A DNA stretch of 17,474 nt from an uncultured Caryophanales bacterium (GTDB taxonomy: Bacteria; Bacillota_I; Bacilli_A; RFN20; CAG-826): positions 1-17,474 of the forward strand of contig CAMYXQ010000008.1 in NCBI GenBank assembly GCA_947303105.1, in the 5' to 3' direction. Below, one piece after another: positions 1 to 6,316 of this stretch. Each line of letters opens with the position of its first letter. Position 1 is the first letter of the stretch. The notes below the pieces were generated by a model. It made no database searches and was not told the DNA's origin. It saw nothing but the letters and a program-made list of their open reading frames with translations. The translations under genes were made by a program, and so were the position numbers.

Positions 1-319
1 TCGCACCCAGATTATGGGGGTCTTCAATGCCATCCAGCATGACGAGAAAGGGGAATTTCTTGCCCTTGCCGGCGGCGATGAGGTCGGCCAGTGAATAAGA
101 GGCATAGTCTTCCACTTCGGCCGCGTAACCTTGGGTGTTATTCGTTTTGGCTAATTGTTCGATCTGAGCGTCCGATTGATATTTGACGTTCGAAACAGAT
201 GATGCGATTTCTTTGGCGAAGCGATCCTCCTTGAGCCGAGCTGCGATGTAAAGAACCTTGACGTGTCCCGCTTCGACAGCGGCCGCCACTGGATTCTTCC
301 CGTAGATTATCGTAGCCAT
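1..319 (-). CDS. rlmB: 23S rRNA (guanosine-2'-O)-methyltransferase, TrmH/RlmB family (3' part missing)
   Basis: Only the first 106 residues are visible; the frame runs off the left window edge. The protein starts MATIIYGKNPVAAAVEAG, typical of the small N-terminal substrate-binding domain of SpoU/TrmH methyltransferases. Near the edge it reaches LDGIEDPHNLGA, the conserved first motif of the SPOUT catalytic domain. Known family members such as RlmB methylate a guanosine 2'-OH in 23S rRNA using S-adenosylmethionine. The start is fixed by an AGGAGG ribosome binding site (complement of 328-333), 8 nt before the ATG. The gene lies downstream of cysS on the same strand, as in many Firmicutes, but the mrnC gene often found between them is absent. 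The 130-nt gap to cysS (320-449) holds no gene; a weak TTGCTA/TAAACA promoter may lie there. Family assignment is firm, the exact target site less so. Confidence 0.9.
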   Translation of the reverse strand, partial: MATIIYGKNPVAAAVEAGHVKVLYIAARLKEDRFAKEIASSVSNVKYQSDAQIEQLAKTNNTQGYAAEVEDYASYSLADLIAAGKGKKFPFLVMLDGIEDPHNLGA

Positions 320-449
320 CGTTGGATCCTCCTAAGAATGCCCGAATTTATTTAATGTTTATCGACAGAATCATGTATTTAGCAATCGGGATGATTACCT
401 TTTAAAGGGGTCTTTTCCCAATGTGCCAAATGGGGTTGGTTTGGCAGAA

Positions 450-1796
450 TCAGAAGACGCCACGCTCAATGAGTTGCTGGCGGATTTCATCGCTCTTGGC
501 GAAATCCTTGGCCGCCTTGGCGTCGTTATACTCACCATAGAGGCGCTTGTCGTCTTCGCTGAGATGCGGAACCGAAACGCGAATGCCGAGGACATCCACG
601 TCATCAAGAAGGCGGGCGAGGGCTTCTTTGAGTTTCGCCATATCCAAAGGTCTGGTGCGTAGCACCATATTCAAATCTTTGTTGTCTTCATAAAGGGCCG
701 CCAAAGCGTTTGGTGTATTGAGGTCGTCGCGAAGCGCGTCGACCACTTTCGATTCGGCCGGGCGCGGCAAGTTATCGCACGATTCGCCGGCTAATTGCAA
801 AGCAATCGCCGCGGATTTAACCGCCGAGCAAAGCTGGGCGTATTTCTTCTGCGCCTCTTTGATCGTCTCTTCGGAGAAAGAGGCCGGGGCCCGATAATGG
901 GCGGCCAAGATCATCATGCGGAACGGAATGCCGCCGAATTCGTTAACGACGTCTTTCATCAGAATGACGTTGCCAAGAGACTTGGACATCTTCTCGTTAT
1001 CAACATTGATGAAACCGTTGTGCATCCAATAACGGGCGAGTTTGTGATGATTATGAGCTTTGGCTTGGGCGATTTCGTTCTCGTGATGCGGGAACTTCAA
1101 ATCGAAGCCACCGCCATGGATATCGATATATCCGCCTTGGTCAGCGAAGATCGAATTGATCATGACGCAGCATTCGGTATGCCATCCAGGGCGGCCGTGT
1201 CCCCAAGGGGATTCCCATTTGATGCCTTCGGTCGTTTCTTTCCAAAGAGCGAAGTCAAGCGGGTCAGCCTTCTTATCGTTGATGTCGATGCGGGCGCCGC
1301 TTTCGAGTTGTTCGACAGAGTTGCCGGAAAGTTCGCCATAGGCGGGGATTTCCTGAACTTTGAGATAGACATCGCCGCCGACGGCGTACGCGCTGCCGTT
1401 CTCAACAAGTTCCTTAACATAGTTAAGGATTTGAGGCATGTAAACGGTTGGCTTCGGGGTTTCGTCCGGCTGCATGGAGCCCACCGCTTCAACCAAAGAA
1501 CGATATTCTTTGATGACTGACTCGGTAAGGGTCTTCTCATCGATTCCCAGTTCCTTCGCGCGGTTGATGATTTTGTCATCGACGTCGGTGTAATTCGATA
1601 CAAACTTCACCGAATAGCCGAGGCGCAAGAAAAGACGACGGAGAACGTCAAAGACGATAACCGGGCGGAAATTGCCGATATGAGGATCGTTATAGACGGT
1701 TGGGCCGCAACAATAAATCGAAACCTTTCCTTCGCGGAGCGGTTTGAATTCTTCGAGTTGATTGCCGAGGGACTTGAATAAGACTACTTTTTCCAT
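450..1796 (-). CDS. cysS: Cysteinyl-tRNA synthetase
   Basis: This class I aminoacyl-tRNA synthetase charges tRNA-Cys with cysteine in the cytoplasm. The 448-residue protein is close to the usual length of about 460. Visible marks are the HIGH-type motif HIGN at residues 39-42, preceded by CCGPTVYNDP, which carries a zinc-ligand cysteine; GWHTECC around residue 209; FPHHENEIAQ around 236-245; and KMSKS at 269-273. The start ATG at 1796 is supported by the match to the family N-terminus, which lies close to GNQLEEFKPL. No Shine-Dalgarno sequence precedes it. An extended -10 (TGGTAGACT) ends 6 nt before the ATG, so the mRNA may be leaderless. The gene stops with TGA. The fba terminator lies only about 35 nt upstream, so cysS probably has its own promoter. 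No T-box leader fits in this short gap. Confidence 0.97.
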   Translation of the reverse strand: MEKVVLFKSLGNQLEEFKPLREGKVSIYCCGPTVYNDPHIGNFRPVIVFDVLRRLFLRLGYSVKFVSNYTDVDDKIINRAKELGIDEKTLTESVIKEYRSLVEAVGSMQPDETPKPTVYMPQILNYVKELVENGSAYAVGGDVYLKVQEIPAYGELSGNSVEQLESGARIDINDKKADPLDFALWKETTEGIKWESPWGHGRPGWHTECCVMINSIFADQGGYIDIHGGGFDLKFPHHENEIAQAKAHNHHKLARYWMHNGFINVDNEKMSKSLGNVILMKDVVNEFGGIPFRMMILAAHYRAPASFSEETIKEAQKKYAQLCSAVKSAAIALQLAGESCDNLPRPAESKVVDALRDDLNTPNALAALYEDNKDLNMVLRTRPLDMAKLKEALARLLDDVDVLGIRVSVPHLSEDDKRLYGEYNDAKAAKDFAKSDEIRQQLIERGVF

Positions 1797-1802
1797 AGGG
1801 AA

Positions 1803-1811
1803 AGTCTACCA
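1803..1811 (-). promoter_or_regulatory. Putative extended -10 promoter of cysS, leaderless configuration
   Basis: On the minus strand TGGTAGACT is read: a TGn extension and a 4/6 match to TATAAT. It is followed by six nucleotides and then the cysS ATG. I see no good -35 at 16-18 nt, which extended -10 promoters can do without. Transcription would start at or next to the A of the ATG. Confidence 0.5.
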
Positions 1812-1831
1812 CAGTTCAAAATATAAGATAG

Positions 1832-1854
1832 AAAAAACCATGGCGAGCCATGGT
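1832..1854 (-). terminator. Rho-independent terminator of fba
   Basis: The perfect 7-bp inverted repeat ACCATGG / CCATGGT (1837-1843 and 1848-1854) has a 4-nt loop. On the minus strand it is followed by a run of Ts (complement of 1832-1836). It lies 20 nt past the fba stop codon. The opposite strand is also T-rich after the stem, but no plus-strand gene reads into it. Confidence 0.85.
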
Positions 1855-1873
1855 CTTTCTTTTTATTTGTCGA

Positions 1874-2818
1874 TTAGATGACGGCTTTGCCTTCGCTCTT
1901 GAGATAGCCTTTGATTTTGCTTTCGACAAGGGCGGTGATGGCTTCGAGACCCGGGGTGAAGAGGGTGCGAAGTTCATAGGCTTCCGGATGTTCGGCTTCG
2001 ACTTTGCGGAGCTGACCGGTGAAGGCGACGCGGAGGTCGGTGCCGACGTTGATCTTGCCGACGCCTCTCTTGCAGGCTTCTTCGAGCATCGATTCGGGGA
2101 TGCCGATCGCGGCCGGCATGTTGCCGCCGTATTTGTTGACGAGGGCGAGCGCATCCTGCGGGACGGAGCTGGCGCCGTGGAGGACGAGCGGGAAGCCCGG
2201 GAGCTTGGCTTCGATTTCATCGAGGATGTCGAAGCGGAGGGTGGGTTTGGTTCCCGGCTTGAACTTGTAGGCGCCGTGGGCGGTGCCGATGGCGATGGCT
2301 AAGCTATCGATGCCGGTGCGCTTGACAAAATCAACGGCTTCGTCCGGATGGGTGAAGCAGCCATACTTGTCATCGACGTTGACATCGTCTTCGATGCCGG
2401 CGATCGCGCCGAGTTCGGATTCGACGACGACGCCGCGAGCATGGGCGTATTCGACGACTTCTTTGGTCGCTTTGATGTTCTCTTCATAGGGGAGAGCGGA
2501 GGCGTCGATTATGACGCTGGTGAAACCAGCATCAACGGCCTGTTTGCAGATTTCGACGGTTTTGCCGTGGTCGAGGTGAAGGGCGAATTCGGCATTGGGG
2601 AATTCCTTGGCCGCGATGTCGCAGAAGGCGCGGATATAGAGCGGGTTCATGAATTTCCAAGCACCGCTGCTCACCATGATGATGACCGGGGCCTTGAGGT
2701 TGTCAGCGGCACGAAGGATGGCGCGCATGACGTCGAAGTTGTCGAAATTGAAAGCTCCGATGCCATATTTGCCTTCATGGGCACGGCGGAACATTTCGGT
2801 TGTGGTTACTAATGGCAT
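1874..2818 (-). CDS. fba: Class II fructose-bisphosphate aldolase
   Basis: This is a zinc-dependent aldolase that interconverts fructose-1,6-bisphosphate with dihydroxyacetone phosphate and glyceraldehyde-3-phosphate in glycolysis and gluconeogenesis. The 314-residue length fits the family. Visible motifs are HLDHGK at 81-86 (catalytic Asp83, zinc ligand His84), ESELGAIAGIEDD around 133-145, GTAHG at 178-182 (zinc ligand His181), LHGASS at 213-218 (zinc ligand His214) and INVGTDLR at 256-263, the phosphate-binding region. The start has an AAGGAG ribosome binding site and its own promoter and terminator, so the gene is probably monocistronic. A second class II aldolase at 12427-13401 is a diverged paralogue. 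This copy keeps all the usual motifs and is the better candidate for the housekeeping enzyme. Confidence 0.95.
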   Translation of the reverse strand: MPLVTTTEMFRRAHEGKYGIGAFNFDNFDVMRAILRAADNLKAPVIIMVSSGAWKFMNPLYIRAFCDIAAKEFPNAEFALHLDHGKTVEICKQAVDAGFTSVIIDASALPYEENIKATKEVVEYAHARGVVVESELGAIAGIEDDVNVDDKYGCFTHPDEAVDFVKRTGIDSLAIAIGTAHGAYKFKPGTKPTLRFDILDEIEAKLPGFPLVLHGASSVPQDALALVNKYGGNMPAAIGIPESMLEEACKRGVGKINVGTDLRVAFTGQLRKVEAEHPEAYELRTLFTPGLEAITALVESKIKGYLKSEGKAVI

Positions 2819-2842
2819 TACAAAATCTCCTTATAGCTACAT

Positions 2843-2899
2843 TGACATTTTACCTAGTAAACCTACCAGAAAACAAGCGGATACAGCCGAGAAATGTCA
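2843..2899. repeat. 8-bp inverted repeat flanking the fba promoter
   Basis: TGACATTT (2843-2850) and its exact reverse complement AAATGTCA (2892-2899) flank the fba promoter. The left copy overlaps the -10 element. The 41-nt separation is long for a hairpin, but two operator half-sites or a DNA loop are possible. This may be chance. Confidence 0.35.
2847..2876 (-). promoter_or_regulatory. Putative sigma-A type promoter of fba
   Basis: On the minus strand a -35 TTGTTT (2871-2876), an 18-nt spacer and a -10 TAAAAT (2847-2852) lie upstream of the fba ribosome binding site. The -10 is a 5/6 match and the -35 only 3/6. Confidence 0.5.
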
Positions 2900-2929
2900 T
2901 TGGACTTTAAATGGGTTTTGTTGAATGAT
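2900..2929 (+). promoter_or_regulatory. Weak putative promoter of the phosphatase gene
   Basis: TTGGAC (2900-2905), 18 nt and AATGAT (2924-2929) end 6 nt before the phosphatase ATG. The -10 matches 4/6. The spacing repeats that seen at cysS, the RDD gene and pfp, but the motif is weak on its own. Confidence 0.3.
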
Positions 2930-2935
2930 TAATAC

Positions 2936-3730
2936 ATGTTTTACCAGGCGGAAGGCATCACCAATCTACGCGACTTAGGCGGGATGAAAACCAAAGATGG
3001 CCGCGTGATCAAATCGGGTCTTTTGTTCCGTTCGGGACAACCTTCTGCCGAACTGCCAGAGCAAACCGTTTCTTTGCTCCGCGGTTTCCATTTGGATTTG
3101 ATCGTCGATCTCCGCGATTCGCGAAGCGCCAAAGAACATCCGGACTACGACTTCGGGGATATCCCGTATCTCAATTCACCGATTTTCGAAATCATGGATC
3201 CCAATAGCGGTGTCAACCCCATCGACATCAAACGAGTCGAAGACTCCTTAGTTGGAAAAAGATTATCCGTGAGGGAATATCGAGAACTGGTCGCCGAGTT
3301 TTTGGAGATGTACCGCCGCATGCCATTCAGCCTGGGGTTCAACCCGGTTTTCGAGGCGATGGATCAGCACAAAACCGTCCTATTCCACTGCCAGGGAGGC
3401 AAAGACCGCACCGGCTTAATGAGCTTCTTCATCTTGAGCGCATTCGGAGTCAGCAAGAGAAGAGCGGTCCGCGATTATCTGGATTCCAACAAAGGACGCA
3501 AGGCGAGAAATCTTTGGCGTCTTCGCATCATCTGGCGCGAGACCCATCAACCGCACGCTATTCATTTTATGAAGAAGATTCTGGTCACCAACCGGAAAAA
3601 CATCCGTGTGATGGTCAAAGCCATCAATGAAAAATACGGTTCGATCAATAACTATCTCGAAAAACAATTCGGCATCACCAAAGAACGGATCGCCGATTGG
3701 AAAGCATTTTATCTAGAAGCCGCTAAATAG
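2936..3730 (+). CDS. Tyrosine/serine phosphatase-like protein (Tyr_phosphatase3 family)
   Basis: The 264-residue protein has the marks of the bacterial Tyr_phosphatase3 group of cysteine-dependent phosphatases. NLRDLGG at residues 10-16 is the conserved N-terminal motif, followed by LLFRSGQ. The active-site loop HCQGGKDRTG lies at 151-160, with nucleophile Cys152 and Arg158 in the C-x5-R arrangement. Known relatives act on phosphotyrosine, phosphoserine or phosphoinositides, so the substrate cannot be named. There is no signal peptide, so it is probably cytoplasmic. The start ATG must be near 2936 because the conserved motif begins at residue 10; no Shine-Dalgarno sequence is present. The 3' end overlaps the convergent HAD gene by 8 nt and no terminator separates them. 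Confidence 0.88.
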   Translation: MFYQAEGITNLRDLGGMKTKDGRVIKSGLLFRSGQPSAELPEQTVSLLRGFHLDLIVDLRDSRSAKEHPDYDFGDIPYLNSPIFEIMDPNSGVNPIDIKRVEDSLVGKRLSVREYRELVAEFLEMYRRMPFSLGFNPVFEAMDQHKTVLFHCQGGKDRTGLMSFFILSAFGVSKRRAVRDYLDSNKGRKARNLWRLRIIWRETHQPHAIHFMKKILVTNRKNIRVMVKAINEKYGSINNYLEKQFGITKERIADWKAFYLEAAK

Positions 3731-5174
3731 CGTGCAATATTTCTTTCAGTGCGTAAGCGACGCCGCACTCGTCGCAGGTTTTCGTGATGATTTCCGCCAC
3801 CGCTTTGCAGTCATCGGTCGCGTTTCCCATGGCGATGCCATGGAAGTTCTTGATCATCGTCATGTCATTGCCGCTGTCGCCAAAACAATAAACATTCTCG
3901 GCGGGGATATCCAAGCGTTTGCGTAAGTCATCCGCTCGCGAAGCTTTGTCGATACCTTTGAAAACGACTTCGAGGAACATTGGGTCGCTGCGGGTAATCA
4001 TATAATGATTCTTTTCGGATTCAGTGATATCTAACGAAGATGAAATGGACGGGTCCGCGGCAATCAAAACTTTGAACAAATCGCGGTCGAAATCAGTCGG
4101 CATTTCATCTGGCAGCCAAACGAAATCGGATGGATTAACATGACAGAGAAGTTCTTCTAGTTCGATGAAATACGAGTCGCGGAACAGGGCTAAACTGCCA
4201 TTCGAATCATACCCATACACCGCGACTTGTTCCGAAAGAAAGCGATTTTTAAAGTGATACAGATCGGCCAGATGGAGGTGGGAAGCGCTGAGGCAAACAC
4301 CATCCTGATCATAGGAAACCCCACCATTGGCGCAAATGAGATATTTGTCGCCATTGGCGAGGGTATCGATGTGTTCTTTCACCGAACAGAACGGGCGGCC
4401 GCTGGCGAGAGCAATCGCGTCACCACGCTCTAGAAGAGCGTTTATCGCGTTTCTGTCCTCATCGTTGATGTGATTAGATCCTCTCGGAACGAGAGTCTGA
4501 TCGATATCGAAAACATAGAGTCGGCGAGCGAACAAACCAAGCAGCTCGTCCGGGCGACGGACGACGCGCCAAGCACGTTCGCAAAGCTCGTGGGTGTACT
4601 GCCCATATCCCCATGTGCAAAGGACGGAACGGATGCCGGCGTTCTCGGCAATTTCGACATCAGGGAGGCTGTCGCCAATCATGCGGCAATCATCCCGTTC
4701 CAAACCATATTTCTCGACAAAATAGTTGATTATGTGCGGATTCGGTTTTACTGGCTCGCCTTCGATCTGACCGTAGATTTCAGTGAATAAGTCGCCGATT
4801 TTCTCGCGCACGATGATGTTTGCAAGGGCGTGCGGTTTATTGGTGCACACGAACAAAAGAACGCCTTCGTCTTTTAGACGCCGCAAGACTTCTTTCATCC
4901 CGACGAACGGCTCGGTTGTGCGACCTTGATAGTCTTTGTATTTGGGAAGATAAGCCGCTTTCAGTCGGGCAAAACGATCTTCGTTATCAAATTCTTTTAA
5001 GGCCCGATGCATGAAAGCGTCCACCCCGTTGCCGATGAATCGGCAACAATCCTCTCTTGTATGATGGAGAGGTACTCCGATTTCTTTTAAAGCGTCATTG
5101 ACGGCATCGCAAAGATCGCCGATCGTATCCAGCAATGTGCCATCTAAATCAAATATAAGCGCGCGCGTTTTCAT
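3723..5174 (-). CDS. Fused double HAD phosphatase: phosphoglycolate phosphatase-like plus Cof-like
   Basis: One uninterrupted frame of 483 residues encodes two different HAD-superfamily phosphatase domains. Domain 1 (about 1-208) is PGP/Gph-like. It has DLDGT at 9-13, TNK at 111-113, Lys143 in PVKPNP, and GDSLPD at 167-172 as the acidic motif IV. Domain 2 (about 218-483) is Cof-like (subclass IIB). It has DIDQT at 223-227, SGR at 258-260 and GDSGND at 432-437. Both active sites look complete. The natural substrates cannot be read from sequence; Cof relatives commonly hydrolyse sugar phosphates or nucleotide-derived cofactors. I chose the ATG at 5174 because it lies 8 residues before motif I and one base after the stop of the RDD gene. 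A frame upstream of it is open but overlaps RDD coding. Translation is probably coupled to the RDD gene, since no strong ribosome binding site is seen. Confidence 0.87.
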   Translation of the reverse strand: MKTRALIFDLDGTLLDTIGDLCDAVNDALKEIGVPLHHTREDCCRFIGNGVDAFMHRALKEFDNEDRFARLKAAYLPKYKDYQGRTTEPFVGMKEVLRRLKDEGVLLFVCTNKPHALANIIVREKIGDLFTEIYGQIEGEPVKPNPHIINYFVEKYGLERDDCRMIGDSLPDVEIAENAGIRSVLCTWGYGQYTHELCERAWRVVRRPDELLGLFARRLYVFDIDQTLVPRGSNHINDEDRNAINALLERGDAIALASGRPFCSVKEHIDTLANGDKYLICANGGVSYDQDGVCLSASHLHLADLYHFKNRFLSEQVAVYGYDSNGSLALFRDSYFIELEELLCHVNPSDFVWLPDEMPTDFDRDLFKVLIAADPSISSSLDITESEKNHYMITRSDPMFLEVVFKGIDKASRADDLRKRLDIPAENVYCFGDSGNDMTMIKNFHGIAMGNATDDCKAVAEIITKTCDECGVAYALKEILHAI

Positions 5175-5175
5175 G

Positions 5176-6126
5176 TTAACGAGTACGTTTCTTCGCAACG
5201 CGGAATGAGATTGCGGACGTGCGCCCAGCGAAGTCCTCCAGACCGGAGTTCGATGGGGTAACGCCAATCATCAACGCATCTAAGCCAACGAGAATAATGC
5301 CGATCCACCCAACCGTATTGACAAAGAAGTAGATAAAAACCGGCAAGAGATAATTCCAAATAACCAGGATGGTATAACGTAGAAGAAGACGTCCTTTGGG
5401 ACTATCTTCTCTGGTCCGTTTATCCTCGAGTCCGAAGCGGAATACCCATTTGAAGAAAGTGGCGCCATGTGGCAGGATGAGCGGCACCGCGATGAAATAG
5501 ATCGCAGCAGCGACAACCTGGGCGATGAGGAAGTTGAAATACGTCACGACGGTCCTCTTGTTCCCTGCGTGAATGAACTCCGCGTTTCCATACAGGTAAT
5601 TGCACGCATCGTCGTAGGGGATGGCCAACCAGATTTTCAGGTCCAAATCAGAGATGCCATCGGTTCTGACATATTGACCTTCACCAACCTTGGTAACCAT
5701 CTCCGGATGGCTATCAAGATAGGCGTAATACTCGTCTAATTTATGGTTTTCGAGCGGATATTCGCAGTTGGAATAGTAATAAACAATCGCTTCGTGATAG
5801 TTGCCAAGAGCATCTTTTGTTTCGTCGTAGCGCTCGGTAATGGTGTAGTAGAACTGCCCTTCATGGACGAATAAGTGCGATTCATCCATGCGGAGCATCA
5901 TAAATTCACGGGCGGCGTTATAGCCCATCGGGCCATAGAAAATCGCTTTGCAGCCGTAGAAAAGACCGATCATCATCGCGGCGTAAACAAGCATGTCCAA
6001 AAACGCGGCGCCAAGTCTCGTGATGAGATGAGGCCGATGCCGTTGCCGCTCAGGATCGTCCATAAATTCGGATTCGCTCAGATCCTGATCCGTATGTTCC
6101 ATCGGGGGTCTTTTCTTTTTCGACAT
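5176..6126 (-). CDS. RDD family membrane protein with a large external loop
   Basis: The 316-residue protein has a charged cytoplasmic N-terminus and a first membrane segment at about 38-60. That segment carries the Arg...Asp pattern of RDD proteins (ITRLGAAFLDMLVY). A hydrophilic loop of about 130 residues follows, rich in Tyr, Asp and Glu. Further hydrophobic segments lie at about 192-217, 248-270 and 272-290. The end (GLEDFAGRTSA) resembles the C-terminal RDD signature. RDD proteins are often of unknown function; some are linked to ion or osmolyte transport, which I cannot test here. The long inserted loop is not typical of short RDD proteins. I chose the ATG at 6126 rather than an in-frame codon 42 nt upstream because a perfect extended -10 (TGGTATAAT) ends 6 nt before it, making the upstream codon untranscribable from that promoter. 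The next gene follows after one base. Confidence 0.8.
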   Translation of the reverse strand: MSKKKRPPMEHTDQDLSESEFMDDPERQRHRPHLITRLGAAFLDMLVYAAMMIGLFYGCKAIFYGPMGYNAAREFMMLRMDESHLFVHEGQFYYTITERYDETKDALGNYHEAIVYYYSNCEYPLENHKLDEYYAYLDSHPEMVTKVGEGQYVRTDGISDLDLKIWLAIPYDDACNYLYGNAEFIHAGNKRTVVTYFNFLIAQVVAAAIYFIAVPLILPHGATFFKWVFRFGLEDKRTREDSPKGRLLLRYTILVIWNYLLPVFIYFFVNTVGWIGIILVGLDALMIGVTPSNSGLEDFAGRTSAISFRVAKKRTR

Positions 6127-6132
6127 GCGGCG

Positions 6133-6141
6133 ATTATACCA
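6133..6141 (-). promoter_or_regulatory. Extended -10 promoter of the RDD-HAD operon, leaderless configuration
   Basis: The minus strand reads TGGTATAAT, a TGn extension plus a perfect -10, with a 6-nt gap to the ATG. No Shine-Dalgarno sequence fits in that gap. A start at the normal 6-7 nt from the -10 would make the mRNA begin at the start codon. Confidence 0.7.
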
Positions 6142-6191
6142 TAATCCGCCCCTCGGCGTTAGTCGCAACTAGCCTAATATCCATTGATGAT

Positions 6192-6220
6192 TTCCGCACA
6201 TAAGCCGCGCTTTTGCGGAA
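6192..6220 (+). other. Hairpin-forming stretch in the divergent intergenic region
   Basis: TTCCGC (6192-6197) pairs with GCGGAA (6215-6220), with an inner CCGC/GCGG option. A second short pair GCGC/GCGC lies at about 6224-6237. The stretch is upstream of the probable lipoprotein promoter, so it may not be transcribed with it. No T-run follows, so it is not a clear terminator. Function is unknown. Confidence 0.3.
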
Positions 6221-6252
6221 TGGGCGCCAAACAGCGCGCACACATAAAAGAC

Positions 6253-6281
6253 TTTTCTTTTTTTCGCGGCACTCCCATAAT
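6253..6281 (+). promoter_or_regulatory. Putative promoter of the ABC importer operon
   Basis: A -10-like CATAAT at 6276-6281 has a poor -35 (TTTTCT, 6253-6258) 17 nt upstream, inside a T-rich run. It is followed by a leader of about 30 nt with an AAAGGAG ribosome binding site. Confidence 0.4.
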
Positions 6282-6316
6282 AGAGGCATACCAATTCACA
6301 AAAAGGAGAAATTATT

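Noticed and set aside
795..1520. Open frame antisense to cysS
   Set aside because: The cysS frame has all synthetase motifs; the opposite frame has none.
1797..1873. T-box leader for cysS
   Set aside because: The gap is only 77 nt and is partly occupied by the fba terminator; no T-box sequence is present.
5175..5267. Upstream extension of the double HAD protein
   Set aside because: The extra 31 residues overlap RDD coding sequence and precede a normal HAD start 8 residues before motif I.
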